Shown: positions 18,775-27,578 of the stretch, one piece after another
Layout: every line of letters begins with the position of its first letter
Position numbering within the stretch: position 1 is the first letter of the stretch
NCBI RefSeq assembly: GCF_900106765.1
Contig: NZ_FNNG01000006.1
Coordinates: 28,030 to 92,029, forward strand
Origin: Tepidimicrobium xylanilyticum
Lineage (GTDB): Bacteria; Bacillota; Clostridia; Tissierellales; Tepidimicrobiaceae
Length of the DNA stretch: 64,000 nt
Direction: 5' to 3'
Notes under the pieces: model-generated
The model's input: only the letters and a program-made list of their open reading frames with translations
Told to the model about the DNA's origin: nothing
Database searches by the model: none
Position numbers and translations under genes: made by a program

Positions 18775-19824
18775 TTAAAGGTCCTCAATTTCCTTTAACA
18801 ACTCATCCAATAAAAGCTCTTCTTTTACCTTTCTGTAAACTTTTCCTTTTTTAAATATTAAACCTTCACCTTTTCCTCCTGCAATTCCTATATCAGCTTC
18901 TTTAGCTTCTCCTGGCCCATTTACTGCACATCCCATAATGGCAACCTTTAAGGGTTTCTTTATGAACTTAAATCTTTCTTCAGCTTCTTTTACCAGCTCA
19001 ATAAGGTCTATCCTTGTTCTGCCACAAGTTGGACACGATATTATATCTACCCCTTCTTGCAATAGGCCTAAGGACCGTAGAATCTCACGTCCTACTCTTA
19101 CTTCTTCGACAGGATAACCAGTTAGTGAAACCCTTATAGTATCCCCAATCCCCATTGAAAGAAGGCTACCCATACCTATAGCTGATTTTATAGTGCCATT
19201 CCAAACAGGTCCAGCTTCTGTTACTCCAAGATGCAGAGGATAATCAACCATTTTAGATATTTTTTTATATGCTTCTATGGTAAGAAGAACATTACTTGCC
19301 TTTAAAGATATTTTCATCTCGTCATAGCCCATTCTTTCTAATATTCTTACATGTTCAAGGGCACTTTCCACCATAGAATTGGCGTTGACGCCATTGTATT
19401 TATTTAAGTATTCTTGCTTTATAGAGCCTGAATTAACCCCTATGCGAATAGGTATCTTTCTTTCTTTGCAAGCACTTATTACCTCTTTTACTTTTATATC
19501 AGAGCCTATGTTGCCTGGATTTATCCTTAAACAATCAGCTCCATTTTTAACAGCCTCAATTGCTAATCTATAATCATATTGAATATCTGCAATGAATGGA
19601 ATATTTATATGTTTTTTAATCTCTCTTATAGCTTTAGCATCATCAGAATCAGTTATAGCAGATCTTATTATATTACAACCTGCTTCCTCCAACTCCTTAA
19701 TCTGTTTAATAGTTGCATTGATATCTTTTGTGATAGTATTGGTCATAGACTGGACGGTTATTGGACTATCCCCTCCAATGGCAACATCTCCAACCATAAT
19801 CTTTTTTGTCTTTTTTCTTTCCAC
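18775..19824 (-). CDS. ispG: 4-hydroxy-3-methylbut-2-enyl diphosphate synthase (flavodoxin)
   Basis: Penultimate enzyme of the MEP isoprenoid pathway, reducing MEcPP to HMBPP with a [4Fe-4S] cluster. The 349-residue bacterial form has a TIM-barrel half (PITVQSMTNT, AIGMGSLLSMGIGDTIRVSLT) and the cluster ligands CPTC plus the Cys of GCAVNGPGEA. GTG start at 19824 with AAGGTG five bases upstream, the site overlapping the rseP stop. It follows rseP directly; dxr, usually two genes upstream, is missing from this cluster. Confidence 0.97.
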   Translation of the reverse strand: MERKKTKKIMVGDVAIGGDSPITVQSMTNTITKDINATIKQIKELEEAGCNIIRSAITDSDDAKAIREIKKHINIPFIADIQYDYRLAIEAVKNGADCLRINPGNIGSDIKVKEVISACKERKIPIRIGVNSGSIKQEYLNKYNGVNANSMVESALEHVRILERMGYDEMKISLKASNVLLTIEAYKKISKMVDYPLHLGVTEAGPVWNGTIKSAIGMGSLLSMGIGDTIRVSLTGYPVEEVRVGREILRSLGLLQEGVDIISCPTCGRTRIDLIELVKEAEERFKFIKKPLKVAIMGCAVNGPGEAKEADIGIAGGKGEGLIFKKGKVYRKVKEELLLDELLKEIEDL

Positions 19825-19828
19825 ATAA

Positions 19829-20842
19829 TCACCTTCTAAGCATATTTATTCTAGTTATATCAGAATAGGTAATAGTTAGCATCAATAAAATCAAGGCTAT
19901 AAATCCAACAAAATGTATAAAGCCTTCCTTTTCAGGATCAATAGCTTTTCCTCTTATTATTTCAAGGAATAAAATAACTATTCTACTTCCATCTAAAGCT
20001 GGTATGGGTAATAGGTTGAAGAATCCTAGGTTCACACTTATTAAACCTGTTAAAAAAAGTAGGTCTGTAATTCCATATTTTGCAGCTTCTCCAATGGTAT
20101 ATATTACTCCTACCGGACCTGACAGGTCCTTAGTGGTTACTTGCCCTTTAAATACCATCTTAATGAAGTCAAACATAAGTGTAAGGGCTGAAATGGTCTT
20201 TTGAATACCACCCTTTATAGCAGGAATCAATCCCTTATCAATAACTGGTGTTATACCTATCAAAACCCTATTCTCACTATTTATCTCCGGTCTTAAAACA
20301 AAACCTATCCTTTCTCCATTACGCAATACTTCTATAGTCATATCTTCATCTGGGCTAGAGTTACTTATTTCATTTACTATGGATTCCCAGTTTTTTATTT
20401 TTGCGTCATTTATGCTGACTATCTTATCTCCAGCTTTGATACCCACTTTTTCTGCTGGAGATCCAGCTAGTGTTTCTGCTACTGTAGTTGTTTGCATACC
20501 TACACTAAAAGAAACTAAGGAGAAAACTATTAATGCCAAAACAAAGTTCATCAATGCTCCTGCTCCAACTACTGCAATCCTATATATGGCAGGCATATTA
20601 TTAAAGCTTCTTGGGTCTTTAGACTTTTCATCTTCTCCTTCCATGCTCACATATCCGCCAATAGGAAGTAACCTAATACTGTATTTTGTTTCATTTTTTT
20701 CTCTTTGAAAAATTTTAGGCCCCATACCAATTGAAAACTCATTTACCTTGATACCAACCAATTTTGCAATTATAAAATGACCAAATTCATGAAAAAGTAC
20801 TACCAGTAGAAATACAAAAATTGCTGCTACTAGCGTTACCAT
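19829..20842 (-). CDS. rseP: site-2 protease RseP/RasP
   Basis: Intramembrane zinc metalloprotease that cleaves anti-sigma factors and leftover signal peptides. The 337-residue protein shows HEFGH (18-22) in the first helix, a PDZ domain in the middle (AGSPAEKVGIKAGDKIVSI), and the third metal ligand in NLLPIPALDGSR near the C-terminus, with four membrane segments. ATG 20842 is eight bases after AGGTGG and is preferred over three in-frame codons that overlap that site. Confidence 0.96.
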   Translation of the reverse strand: MVTLVAAIFVFLLVVLFHEFGHFIIAKLVGIKVNEFSIGMGPKIFQREKNETKYSIRLLPIGGYVSMEGEDEKSKDPRSFNNMPAIYRIAVVGAGALMNFVLALIVFSLVSFSVGMQTTTVAETLAGSPAEKVGIKAGDKIVSINDAKIKNWESIVNEISNSSPDEDMTIEVLRNGERIGFVLRPEINSENRVLIGITPVIDKGLIPAIKGGIQKTISALTLMFDFIKMVFKGQVTTKDLSGPVGVIYTIGEAAKYGITDLLFLTGLISVNLGFFNLLPIPALDGSRIVILFLEIIRGKAIDPEKEGFIHFVGFIALILLMLTITYSDITRINMLRR

Positions 20843-20864
20843 ATACATCACCACCTGTTAAACA

Positions 20865-21638
20865 TTATATGAAATAATTAACTATGTAGTATACATATGG
20901 TGCAATAAATAATATACTATCAAATCTATCTAGTACACCGCCATGACCAGGCATAATAAAACCAAAATCCTTTATGCCCGTTTTCCTTTTAATTTTTGAA
21001 GCAGTTAGATCTCCAATTTGAGCTAAAACAGACCCAATTACAGAAAGCAATATAAATTTCCCCATTGAAGATAAATCAAAATAATTCACAAAAATTATAG
21101 TTAAAAAAATTGAACCCAATATTCCTCCTAAGGCCCCTTCTACAGTCTTTTTTGGGCTAATCTTTGGACATAATTTAGTTTTTCCAAATAATAATCCTAT
21201 TAAATAAGCAAAAGTGTCAGTACCCCATGCAATTATGAAAACAAACCAAAGATAAGAGCTTCCTCTTAAATGTATAATATATTGAAACAAAAAAGGTATA
21301 TAAATTATGCCAAGAATTGTAATCATAACATCTTTCACATTGGCTTTCTTTCTATAAAGGGAAAAAATTGTCGGTATAATAATCAATAAACTTATAGATT
21401 TCAACGTAATCCATTTAATATTTAATGAATTAAAAAGGAAACCAATACAACTTATATACCCTATCTCTTTGATAGGGTTAAAACCATTATTATTCACAGC
21501 TGCATAAAACTCTCTTATTCCAATAAGGGATAATATGAATATATAAAAGGATGTATAAAACCCACCTTTATAGAGCATAGATAAGGTTAGCAATACTAAT
21601 ACAGTTCCACTTAAAGTTCTTATTATTAAATTTCTCAC
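20865..21638 (-). CDS. cdsA: phosphatidate cytidylyltransferase
   Basis: Makes CDP-diacylglycerol for phospholipid synthesis at the membrane. The 257 residues are mostly hydrophobic helices and end with the family signature SKIKRKTGIKDFG followed by PGHGGVLDRFDS. GTG start; its ribosome binding site lies inside the last codons of uppS, whose stop TAG directly abuts it, so translation is coupled. The next gene is rseP; in most relatives dxr would come between. Confidence 0.97.
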   Translation of the reverse strand: MRNLIIRTLSGTVLVLLTLSMLYKGGFYTSFYIFILSLIGIREFYAAVNNNGFNPIKEIGYISCIGFLFNSLNIKWITLKSISLLIIIPTIFSLYRKKANVKDVMITILGIIYIPFLFQYIIHLRGSSYLWFVFIIAWGTDTFAYLIGLLFGKTKLCPKISPKKTVEGALGGILGSIFLTIIFVNYFDLSSMGKFILLSVIGSVLAQIGDLTASKIKRKTGIKDFGFIMPGHGGVLDRFDSILFIAPYVYYIVNYFI

Positions 21639-22382
21639 CTAAATTCCTCCAAATCTTCTATTTCTTCTCTGATAATCAATTATTGCCATATACAAATGTT
21701 CTTCTTTAAAATCGGGCCAAAGTATATCAGAAAACCAGAACTCGGTATAAGCAATTTGATATAACATGAAATTGCTAATTCTAAGTTCACCACTTGGTCT
21801 AATCAATAAATCTGGATCAGGAATATCTTTGGTATAAAGGTAATTCTTAAATGAACCTTCATCCACTTCTTCTATATTTATTTTACCCATTCTAATATCT
21901 TCTAACAAACTCTTTATACCCCGAATAATTTCATCTCTACCACCATAGTTCAACCCTATATTCAATACCATTTTTGTATTATTTTGGGTAGTATCTATTG
22001 CTCTTTTTATTTCCTTCCTAGCAAACTCAGGTATCTTTGATAAATCTCCCATGGTTTGAATTTTAATGTTATTCCTATGGATTCTGTCTAATTCAATCCT
22101 TATATATTCAACTAATAATTTCATCAATCCATCTATTTCTTCCTTTGGTCTTTTCCAATTTTCCGTTGAAAATGCATAGAGAGATAGATATTTTATATTT
22201 AATTCTGAGGCAACTTGAACTATATCAATTACCCTTTTCATTCCCTCTCTATGGCCTGCTGTCCTAGGTAAAAGTCTTTTTTTAGCCCATCTTCCATTAC
22301 CATCCATTATAATGGCAATATGACTTGGCAATCTATCCATATCAATTTTTTCTCTAAGCTCTGTAACAGGGTTCCTCTCCAT
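21639..22382 (-). CDS. uppS: isoprenyl transferase (undecaprenyl diphosphate synthase)
   Basis: Cis-prenyltransferase adding isopentenyl units to farnesyl diphosphate to make the C55 carrier for cell-wall synthesis. The 247-residue protein has HIAIIMDGNGRWAKKR (Asp27 binds Mg), GHREGM, LSLYAFSTENWKRP, and the C-terminal DLLIRPSGELRISNF and YTEFWF motifs. ATG 22382 has AGGAGG seven bases upstream. A strong terminator-like hairpin ends only about 20 bases before the start codon. Confidence 0.97.
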   Translation of the reverse strand: MERNPVTELREKIDMDRLPSHIAIIMDGNGRWAKKRLLPRTAGHREGMKRVIDIVQVASELNIKYLSLYAFSTENWKRPKEEIDGLMKLLVEYIRIELDRIHRNNIKIQTMGDLSKIPEFARKEIKRAIDTTQNNTKMVLNIGLNYGGRDEIIRGIKSLLEDIRMGKINIEEVDEGSFKNYLYTKDIPDPDLLIRPSGELRISNFMLYQIAYTEFWFSDILWPDFKEEHLYMAIIDYQRRNRRFGGI

Positions 22383-22401
22383 GAAAATTCCTCCTATCAT
22401 T

Positions 22402-22428
22402 AAAAACCCCTTCTATTGCAAGAAGGGG
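22402..22428 (-). terminator. terminator-like hairpin between frr and uppS
   Basis: CCCCTTCT and AGAAGGGG (22407-22414 and 22421-22428) form a perfect eight-pair stem followed on the minus strand by five U residues. It lies six bases past the frr stop, and its U run is about 13 bases from the uppS ribosome binding site, so no separate promoter fits between them. It may act as a partial terminator or attenuator. Confidence 0.75.
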
Positions 22429-22433
22429 AATGC

Positions 22434-22991
22434 TTAGATTTCTAACAACTCTTCCTCTTTTTTTCTCGTAAGCTCATCGATTTCTTCAATATATTTATCT
22501 GTAATCTTTTGGGTCTCATTTTCTGCTAATTTCCGTTCATCTTCACTTAATTCCTTATCTTTTTCCATCTTTTTAATGGCATCATTTGTTTCTCTTCTTA
22601 TATTTCTTATGGAAACCTTAGCATTTTCTGCACTTTTCCTAACAATCTTTACTAACTCTTTTCTTCTTTCTTCGGTCAGCAATGGAATAGGAAGCCTTAT
22701 TAGCTTACCATCATTTGATGGGTTTAACCCTAGATCGGATTTGAGTATTTCCTTTTCAATAACCGGTATAAGATTTGCGTCCCATGGTTGAACCACCAAC
22801 AACCTAGGTTCAGGAGCAGAAATGCTAGCTACTTGTTTTAGAGGTGTTAAAGTTCCATAGTAGTCAATAGATATTTGGTCTAATAATGCAGGATTAGCTC
22901 TTCCAGCTCTTAAACTTTTTAGCTCTTCTTTGAAAACTTCAACGGTTTTTTTCATTTTCTGTTCAGATTCCTTATGAATGTCTAAATACAT
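22434..22991 (-). CDS. frr: ribosome recycling factor
   Basis: With EF-G it splits post-termination ribosomes. The 185-residue protein shows the usual two-domain layout: [14 protein letters not shown] and [14 protein letters not shown] near the start, domain II in the middle, and the C-terminal long helices [20 protein letters not shown]. Its AAAGGAGGGG site is formed by the last codons and stop of pyrH, two bases away. Confidence 0.98.
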   Translation of the reverse strand: MYLDIHKESEQKMKKTVEVFKEELKSLRAGRANPALLDQISIDYYGTLTPLKQVASISAPEPRLLVVQPWDANLIPVIEKEILKSDLGLNPSNDGKLIRLPIPLLTEERRKELVKIVRKSAENAKVSIRNIRRETNDAIKKMEKDKELSEDERKLAENETQKITDKYIEEIDELTRKKEEELLEI

Positions 22992-22992
22992 A

Positions 22993-23709
22993 TTACCCCT
23001 CCTTTACATGAGTGCCTATTTTTTTACCCAAAACCACATCCACTATGTTATTTGGTTTGTCTATACCAAATACGATAATTGGTATATCATTGTCCATACA
23101 TAGAGATGTTGCAGTAGAGTCCATAATTCCCAAACCCATATTTAGTATATCTATGTACCTCAATTCATCAAACTTCTTAGCAGAAGCATTAACATATGGG
23201 TCAGAATCATAAACGCCATCTACCCCTTTTTTGGCTAATAATATAACATCTGCTTCTATTTCAGCAGCTCTTAAAGCTGCAGTTGTGTCAGTAGAAAAAT
23301 ATGGATTGCCTGAGCCTGCTGCAAAAATAACCACTCTTCCTTTTTCCAAATGTCTTATAGCTCTTCTTCTGATATATGGTTCAGCAATTTGTCTCATTTC
23401 AATGGCAGTTTGCACTCTTGTAATGACCCCAATATTTTCTAAAGCATCTTGAAGAGCAAGTGCATTAATAACTGTACCCAACATACCCATATAATCTGAT
23501 GTGGCTCTATCCATATTCGATGCAGACCTACCCCGCCAGAAATTCCCGCCACCTACTACTATAGCTACTTCTACTCCAAGATTTCTTAACTCCTTAATTT
23601 CTGTAGAAATCCTATTGATAGTTTCCATATCTATTCCAAACCCTTTACCACCAGACAGTGCTTCTCCACTTAACTTTAGTACAACTCTTTTGTAAACAGG
23701 TTCTACCAT
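22993..23709 (-). CDS. pyrH: UMP kinase
   Basis: Hexameric bacterial UMP kinase of the amino-acid kinase fold, phosphorylating UMP to UDP. The 238 residues include [10 protein letters not shown] (phosphate loop), [39 protein letters not shown] and the [12 protein letters not shown] segment. ATG 23709 with GGGAGG upstream. Sits between tsf and frr as in most Firmicutes. Confidence 0.98.
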   Translation of the reverse strand: MVEPVYKRVVLKLSGEALSGGKGFGIDMETINRISTEIKELRNLGVEVAIVVGGGNFWRGRSASNMDRATSDYMGMLGTVINALALQDALENIGVITRVQTAIEMRQIAEPYIRRRAIRHLEKGRVVIFAAGSGNPYFSTDTTAALRAAEIEADVILLAKKGVDGVYDSDPYVNASAKKFDELRYIDILNMGLGIMDSTATSLCMDNDIPIIVFGIDKPNNIVDVVLGKKIGTHVKEG

Positions 23710-23750
23710 ATATATCCTCCCAAATTTTATGAATAAAATGATTGCCTATT

Positions 23751-23781
23751 TAAATGGAGAACAACTAGTGTTCTCCATTTA
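23751..23781 (-). other. 12-bp stem-loop between tsf and pyrH
   Basis: TAAATGGAGAAC (23751-23762) pairs perfectly with GTTCTCCATTTA (23770-23781) around a seven-base loop. It starts two bases after the tsf stop. The downstream bases are AATAGGC, not a U run, so it is more likely a partial terminator or an RNA-stability stem that lowers pyrH-frr relative to rpsB-tsf. Confidence 0.55.
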
Positions 23782-23782
23782 A

Positions 23783-24430
23783 TTACATTTTTAATTGCTT
23801 TGCTACTTCTTCGGCAAAGTTCTCTTCTTTTTTTTCTAATCCTTCTCCAACTTCAAATCGAACAAATCTTCTAATTACTAGGTTTTCACCTATCTTTGCT
23901 ATTTTTTCATTTAATAAATCTTTAACTTTCATGCTTGGCTCCCTAATGAAGGGCTGTTCTAATAAACATACTTGTTCGAAGAACTTCTCTAGTCTTCCTT
24001 CCACTATTTTCTGTGCTATATGTTCTGGTTTTCCTTCATTTAATGCTTGATGCACTAGTATTTCTCTTTCTTTTTCTATTTCTTCTTGAGGAACATCTTC
24101 TTTCTTAACATATTTAGGACTTGATGCAGCTACTTGCATAGCCATATCCTTTACAAATTGTTTAAATTCATCAGTTTTTGCAACAAAATCTGTTTCCGAA
24201 TTAACTTCAATCAAAACACCTATTCTTCCACCATGAATGTAGGCTTCTATTAATCCTTCTGCTGCAATTCTTCCAGATTTTTTAGCAGCTTGTGACAATC
24301 CTTTTTCTCTTAATAAAACTATAGCTTTTTCTATATCGCCATTAGTCTCTTCTAAAGCTTTTTTACAATCAAGCATTCCAGCTCCAGTTCTCTCTCTTAG
24401 TTCCTTTACTTGTGCAGCACTTATACTCAT
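23783..24430 (-). CDS. tsf: elongation factor Ts
   Basis: Nucleotide exchange factor for EF-Tu. It starts with the UBA-like N-terminal domain ([21 protein letters not shown]) and continues through [15 protein letters not shown]. At 215 residues it is the short clostridial/thermophile form, lacking much of the coiled-coil and second core subdomain of the ~283-residue E. coli protein. AAAGGAGGG precedes the ATG. Downstream of rpsB, as nearly everywhere. Confidence 0.98.
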   Translation of the reverse strand: MSISAAQVKELRERTGAGMLDCKKALEETNGDIEKAIVLLREKGLSQAAKKSGRIAAEGLIEAYIHGGRIGVLIEVNSETDFVAKTDEFKQFVKDMAMQVAASSPKYVKKEDVPQEEIEKEREILVHQALNEGKPEHIAQKIVEGRLEKFFEQVCLLEQPFIREPSMKVKDLLNEKIAKIGENLVIRRFVRFEVGEGLEKKEENFAEEVAKQLKM

Positions 24431-24450
24431 TCTAACCCTCCTTTATTGTT

Positions 24451-24496
24451 AAAAATGGTAAGAGCGTAAAGGAATATAACCCTTTAAACCCTTACC
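24451..24496 (-). terminator. attenuator-like stem-loop between rpsB and tsf
   Basis: On the minus strand GGTAAG (24496-24491 side) pairs with CTTACC, with an inner AAAGG/CCTTT pairing, followed by ATTTTTAA (24451-24456). A partial terminator between rpsB and tsf is plausible. Confidence 0.45.
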
Positions 24497-24501
24497 CTTT
24501 C

Positions 24502-25209
24502 CTATTCTTCTACATCTATTATTTGTTCTCCCTGTTTGCCCTCTAATACAGCATTAGCCATAGTTTCAGTTAATAATTTAACGGCTCTTATAGCATCGTC
24601 GTTTCCAGGAATTACATAGTCTACTTCGTCCGGATCACAATTAGTATCAACTATTGCTACAACTGGTATTCCTAAAATCTTTGCTTCGTTTACAGCAATC
24701 TTTTCCTTCCTAGGATCTACAACAAATAAAGCATCAGGAATTCTATCCATATTCTTTATACCACCTAAGAACTTTTCAAGTCTTTCTCTTTCATGTTTCA
24801 ATTGGATTACTTCTTTCTTAGGCAATATTTCGAATAGCCCTTCTTCCTCCATTTTGCCTAATTCATGCAATCTCTCGATTCTCTTCCTGATGGTTTTATA
24901 ATTGGTAAGCATTCCTCCAAGCCATCTTTGATTTACGTAATGCATGCCACATCTTTTAGCTTCAGTTTCAATAGCTTCCTGAGCTTGCTTTTTAGTCCCA
25001 ACAAAAAGAATTTCTCCACCATTGGCAGCTACTTCTTTAACGAAATCATATGCAATCTCAACCATTTTAACCGTTTTTTGAAGGTCGATGATATAAATTC
25101 CGTTTCTTTCAGTAAAAATGTACTCTGCCATCTTAGGATTCCATCTTCTAGTTTGATGTCCAAAGTGTACTCCTGCTTCTAGTAGACTTTTCATTGTAAT
25201 AACTGACAT
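24502..25209 (-). CDS. rpsB: 30S ribosomal protein S2
   Basis: A 235-residue S2, the usual length, with the characteristic opening [53 protein letters not shown] and the closing [26 protein letters not shown] lies ten bases upstream of the ATG. First gene of the rpsB-tsf-pyrH-frr unit with its own promoter at 25313-25341 and a ~97-base leader that contains a tiny open reading frame. Confidence 0.98.
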   Translation of the reverse strand: MSVITMKSLLEAGVHFGHQTRRWNPKMAEYIFTERNGIYIIDLQKTVKMVEIAYDFVKEVAANGGEILFVGTKKQAQEAIETEAKRCGMHYVNQRWLGGMLTNYKTIRKRIERLHELGKMEEEGLFEILPKKEVIQLKHERERLEKFLGGIKNMDRIPDALFVVDPRKEKIAVNEAKILGIPVVAIVDTNCDPDEVDYVIPGNDDAIRAVKLLTETMANAVLEGKQGEQIIDVEE

Positions 25210-25211
25210 AT

Positions 25212-25226
25212 CTAATTCACCTCCAT
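25212..25226 (-). CDS. four-codon leader ORF (Met-Glu-Val-Asn) before rpsB
   Basis: ATG GAG GTG AAT TAG ends two bases before the rpsB start codon. It has its own ribosome binding site, GGAGG (25235-25239), eight bases upstream, while its second and third codons form the GGAGGTG site of rpsB. Ribosomes translating it would occlude or re-initiate at rpsB. It could equally be an accident of a tandem ribosome binding site. Confidence 0.35.
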
Positions 25227-25312
25227 GTTTTAATCCTCCACTTCCCTCATCTATTTAAAGGACCTATAAGGCACAACTTCAAATATCAGAAAGTGTGTGT
25301 AATCACGTTAGT

Positions 25313-25341
25313 AGTATAACATATACGAAATTATTTATCAA
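25313..25341 (-). promoter_or_regulatory. sigma-A promoter of rpsB
   Basis: TTGATA (25336-25341) and TATACT (25313-25318), each 5/6 to consensus, with a perfect 17-base spacer on the minus strand. Transcription would start near 25306, giving a leader of about 97 bases that could hold an S2 autoregulatory fold. The swrB-like gene ends 22 bases upstream with no clear terminator. Confidence 0.75.
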
Positions 25342-25363
25342 TATTTTCAAGTTAATATTTTTA

Positions 25364-25822
25364 TTAAATATCAGACCAAATTTTTAATATCACTTCAATT
25401 TCCCTGACACTTTTATTCAATGTCTTAGCTATTTCTTCCTTGGATAAACCTTCCCTATTTAATTGATGAATCTTTTTTCTCAATTCCCTGAAACTAATTT
25501 CATTTTTATCAGGGATTTTTACTCCATCATTGGTTCTAGCCATCTTTTCTTCTAGCTGAATATCACATACTTCATTAGATTTTATACGTCCTAATTGTTG
25601 ATAATCTATAGACTGTAGCTTATCCAATTTAGCTAAGCTTTCTTCAATTAACTCGTCGAAGCTGGTTAAAATATCCTCCATAATACCATGATAATATTTT
25701 ACATCTCTATGCATTGATACAATGGATTCATAAATCTCTTTTTCACCTTTATCTGTCCTGTTGATAACCATTAATGATGCTAAGATAAATAATATACCTA
25801 ATATATTCAATGTAATAGCCAT
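25364..25822 (-). CDS. SwrB-like protein (DUF6115-type)
   Basis: A 152-residue protein with one N-terminal membrane helix (about 5-20), a coiled-coil-prone middle, and a C-terminal helix-turn-helix-like segment GLSKEEIAKTLNKSVREIEV. In Bacillus subtilis the last gene of the fla/che operon, between sigD and rpsB, is swrB (ylxL), an anchored activator of the flagellar export apparatus and switch assembly. Same place, size and layout suggest the same role here. Sequence identity could not be scored. ATG 25822 has GAGGATG upstream. Confidence 0.65.
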   Translation of the reverse strand: MAITLNILGILFILASLMVINRTDKGEKEIYESIVSMHRDVKYYHGIMEDILTSFDELIEESLAKLDKLQSIDYQQLGRIKSNEVCDIQLEEKMARTNDGVKIPDKNEISFRELRKKIHQLNREGLSKEEIAKTLNKSVREIEVILKIWSDI

Positions 25823-25836
25823 CTAATCATCCTCAT

Positions 25837-26148
25837 CTAAATTTTAATATCTACTTTATTGCCCAGTTGACTATTATTATCTGTTCCACTATTATCCCTT
25901 TTTTTTCTTTTTCTATTGCTTTCACTAGAATTGTCCCTAGACTGATCTCTTTTATCAACATCAATTCGTAGACCTTCACTTTTATTTGTATTTAATACCC
26001 TTTTACTTTTCGTCTCCCTTAACTTTTCCTGTTGTACAATCCCCTGTTCCACTTGAACTCGCAACTTATCGTGTTCAACTTGTCTGATCTTCGACACTTC
26101 TTGAGATTTAGTTACTATGTTAACATAATCTACGGACCTAATGGACAT
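25837..26148 (-). CDS. conserved hypothetical protein of the flagellar operon
   Basis: A 103-residue, strongly charged protein starting SIRSVDYVNIVTKSQEVSKI. The first 60 residues look helical, the rest is low-complexity and rich in Lys, Arg, Asn and Ser, probably disordered. I recall short proteins with a similar opening (MSIRPVD..) next to fapA in other clostridia, but no function is known. ATG 26148 is preferred, with GGGAG eight bases upstream and an overlap with the fapA stop region. Confidence 0.65.
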   Translation of the reverse strand: MSIRSVDYVNIVTKSQEVSKIRQVEHDKLRVQVEQGIVQQEKLRETKSKRVLNTNKSEGLRIDVDKRDQSRDNSSESNRKRKKRDNSGTDNNSQLGNKVDIKI

Positions 26149-26153
26149 GAAAA

Positions 26154-27563
26154 TCACTCCCAATATGGACCAATTCGTATTTCTCCACCTTCATTGTAGA
26201 AAGTACACCTTTTAAGCTCATCTCTAACAGTCATAGTGCCATTACCTATAACAATCTTAACTCCTGGATATACAGTATCTGCAACTTTAATTTTTCCTCT
26301 CGAAATACTTTCTATTTGTACTCTTATAAACTCATATTCATCTTTCAGTTTATTTAGATCTTCTTCCAATGTCTCTTTAGTCATAATGAGTTTTGAGTAC
26401 ATTTCAGCTTGATCATTATTTAACGATCTAATATTTTTCAACTTATTCATTAACTCCAATGATTTCATTATTTTTCCTAAATTCTCTTCCAATTGCTCAA
26501 TTTCATTTTTCAATTTTTCGCTTTTATCCTTGAGTTCAGGATCTGTTCCTACTTCCAAAATAGTTTTAGTAGCCATGGAGGATCCAATGGTTTTAGCATG
26601 AATATTCTTTCCTGCCCTACAAACTCCTCCAACAATGAGACCTCTTTTACCTATTAATGTAATGTCTTCTTTAGTAAATACTTGGCTATGCATAATGGCC
26701 TCTGCTGTAATAGTCATTTTAGAATTTATTATTGCATTTTCAATAAACCTAGTAGTTACTCGACCTGCTGTTTTGATAGTTAACTTGTTAAGTCCCTGTA
26801 TCCCTCTTTTAACTACTACATCTCCCCCATTTTCCACATAAGCCCCTTCAATTAAACCGTTTATAACAACATCTCCATCAGCTTTAATTTGAAAACCATT
26901 ATATACATTGCCTTTAACAAAAACCGAACCATTAAAATATATATTCCCTACCGTATTGTCTACATTTTCAACTTCATACACATCTGAAACTACAATTTTC
27001 CCACCCTTTATTTCTACATGTCCATCTTTCGTTGCAACAAGGGTAACTCCATTATCCAACAACCTAACATTTTTCCCATATCTTAATACGGGAGATTTTC
27101 CTTTTTTATAGGATATTGTTTCACCTGTAACCTTTAATCCATCTTTCCCTTCCTTAGGTGGGACTAATTCAGCCAAAACGTCTCCCTTACTAACATTATT
27201 TATTATATTTAATTCTCTATAATTGACGGTACCATCTTCTAATACTTTAGGTGCAATTTTCTTTTCTAAATCAAAAAAATATTTTATGTACCCATCTTTT
27301 CCATTAACTGGCTTGAACCCTTCTGCGATTAATATCTTGGTATTATAATACCTTTCATAAAGTGCCCTTTTCAATGTATCTTCATCTAATCCAATTTTTA
27401 TTACCTTCTTCACTTCTTCAATAATTCCTTCTATTTCTCCATCGCTATATATTCCTTCTGTAAATTCTTCGCTATAATCCTGAGGTTTGCCTACTATCGT
27501 AATATAGCCTTCCAGTCCATCTCTAGAAACTTCAATTATAATATTGGGAGAAATCTTATACAT
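26154..27563 (-). CDS. FapA (DUF342) family protein
   Basis: A 469-residue DUF342 protein. The middle holds a right-handed beta-helix of repeated strands (NVDNTVGNIYFNGSVFVKG, VVINGLIEGAYVENGGDVVV), the FapA polymer core, followed by a coiled coil (about 340-410) and a C-terminal beta segment. Members occur beside sigma-28 and chemotaxis genes; a link to flagella or cell-surface polymers is proposed but unproved. AGGAGG precedes the ATG. It directly follows the sigma factor gene. Confidence 0.85.
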   Translation of the reverse strand: MYKISPNIIIEVSRDGLEGYITIVGKPQDYSEEFTEGIYSDGEIEGIIEEVKKVIKIGLDEDTLKRALYERYYNTKILIAEGFKPVNGKDGYIKYFFDLEKKIAPKVLEDGTVNYRELNIINNVSKGDVLAELVPPKEGKDGLKVTGETISYKKGKSPVLRYGKNVRLLDNGVTLVATKDGHVEIKGGKIVVSDVYEVENVDNTVGNIYFNGSVFVKGNVYNGFQIKADGDVVINGLIEGAYVENGGDVVVKRGIQGLNKLTIKTAGRVTTRFIENAIINSKMTITAEAIMHSQVFTKEDITLIGKRGLIVGGVCRAGKNIHAKTIGSSMATKTILEVGTDPELKDKSEKLKNEIEQLEENLGKIMKSLELMNKLKNIRSLNNDQAEMYSKLIMTKETLEEDLNKLKDEYEFIRVQIESISRGKIKVADTVYPGVKIVIGNGTMTVRDELKRCTFYNEGGEIRIGPYWE

Positions 27564-27578
27564 GCTCCTGCCTCCTAT

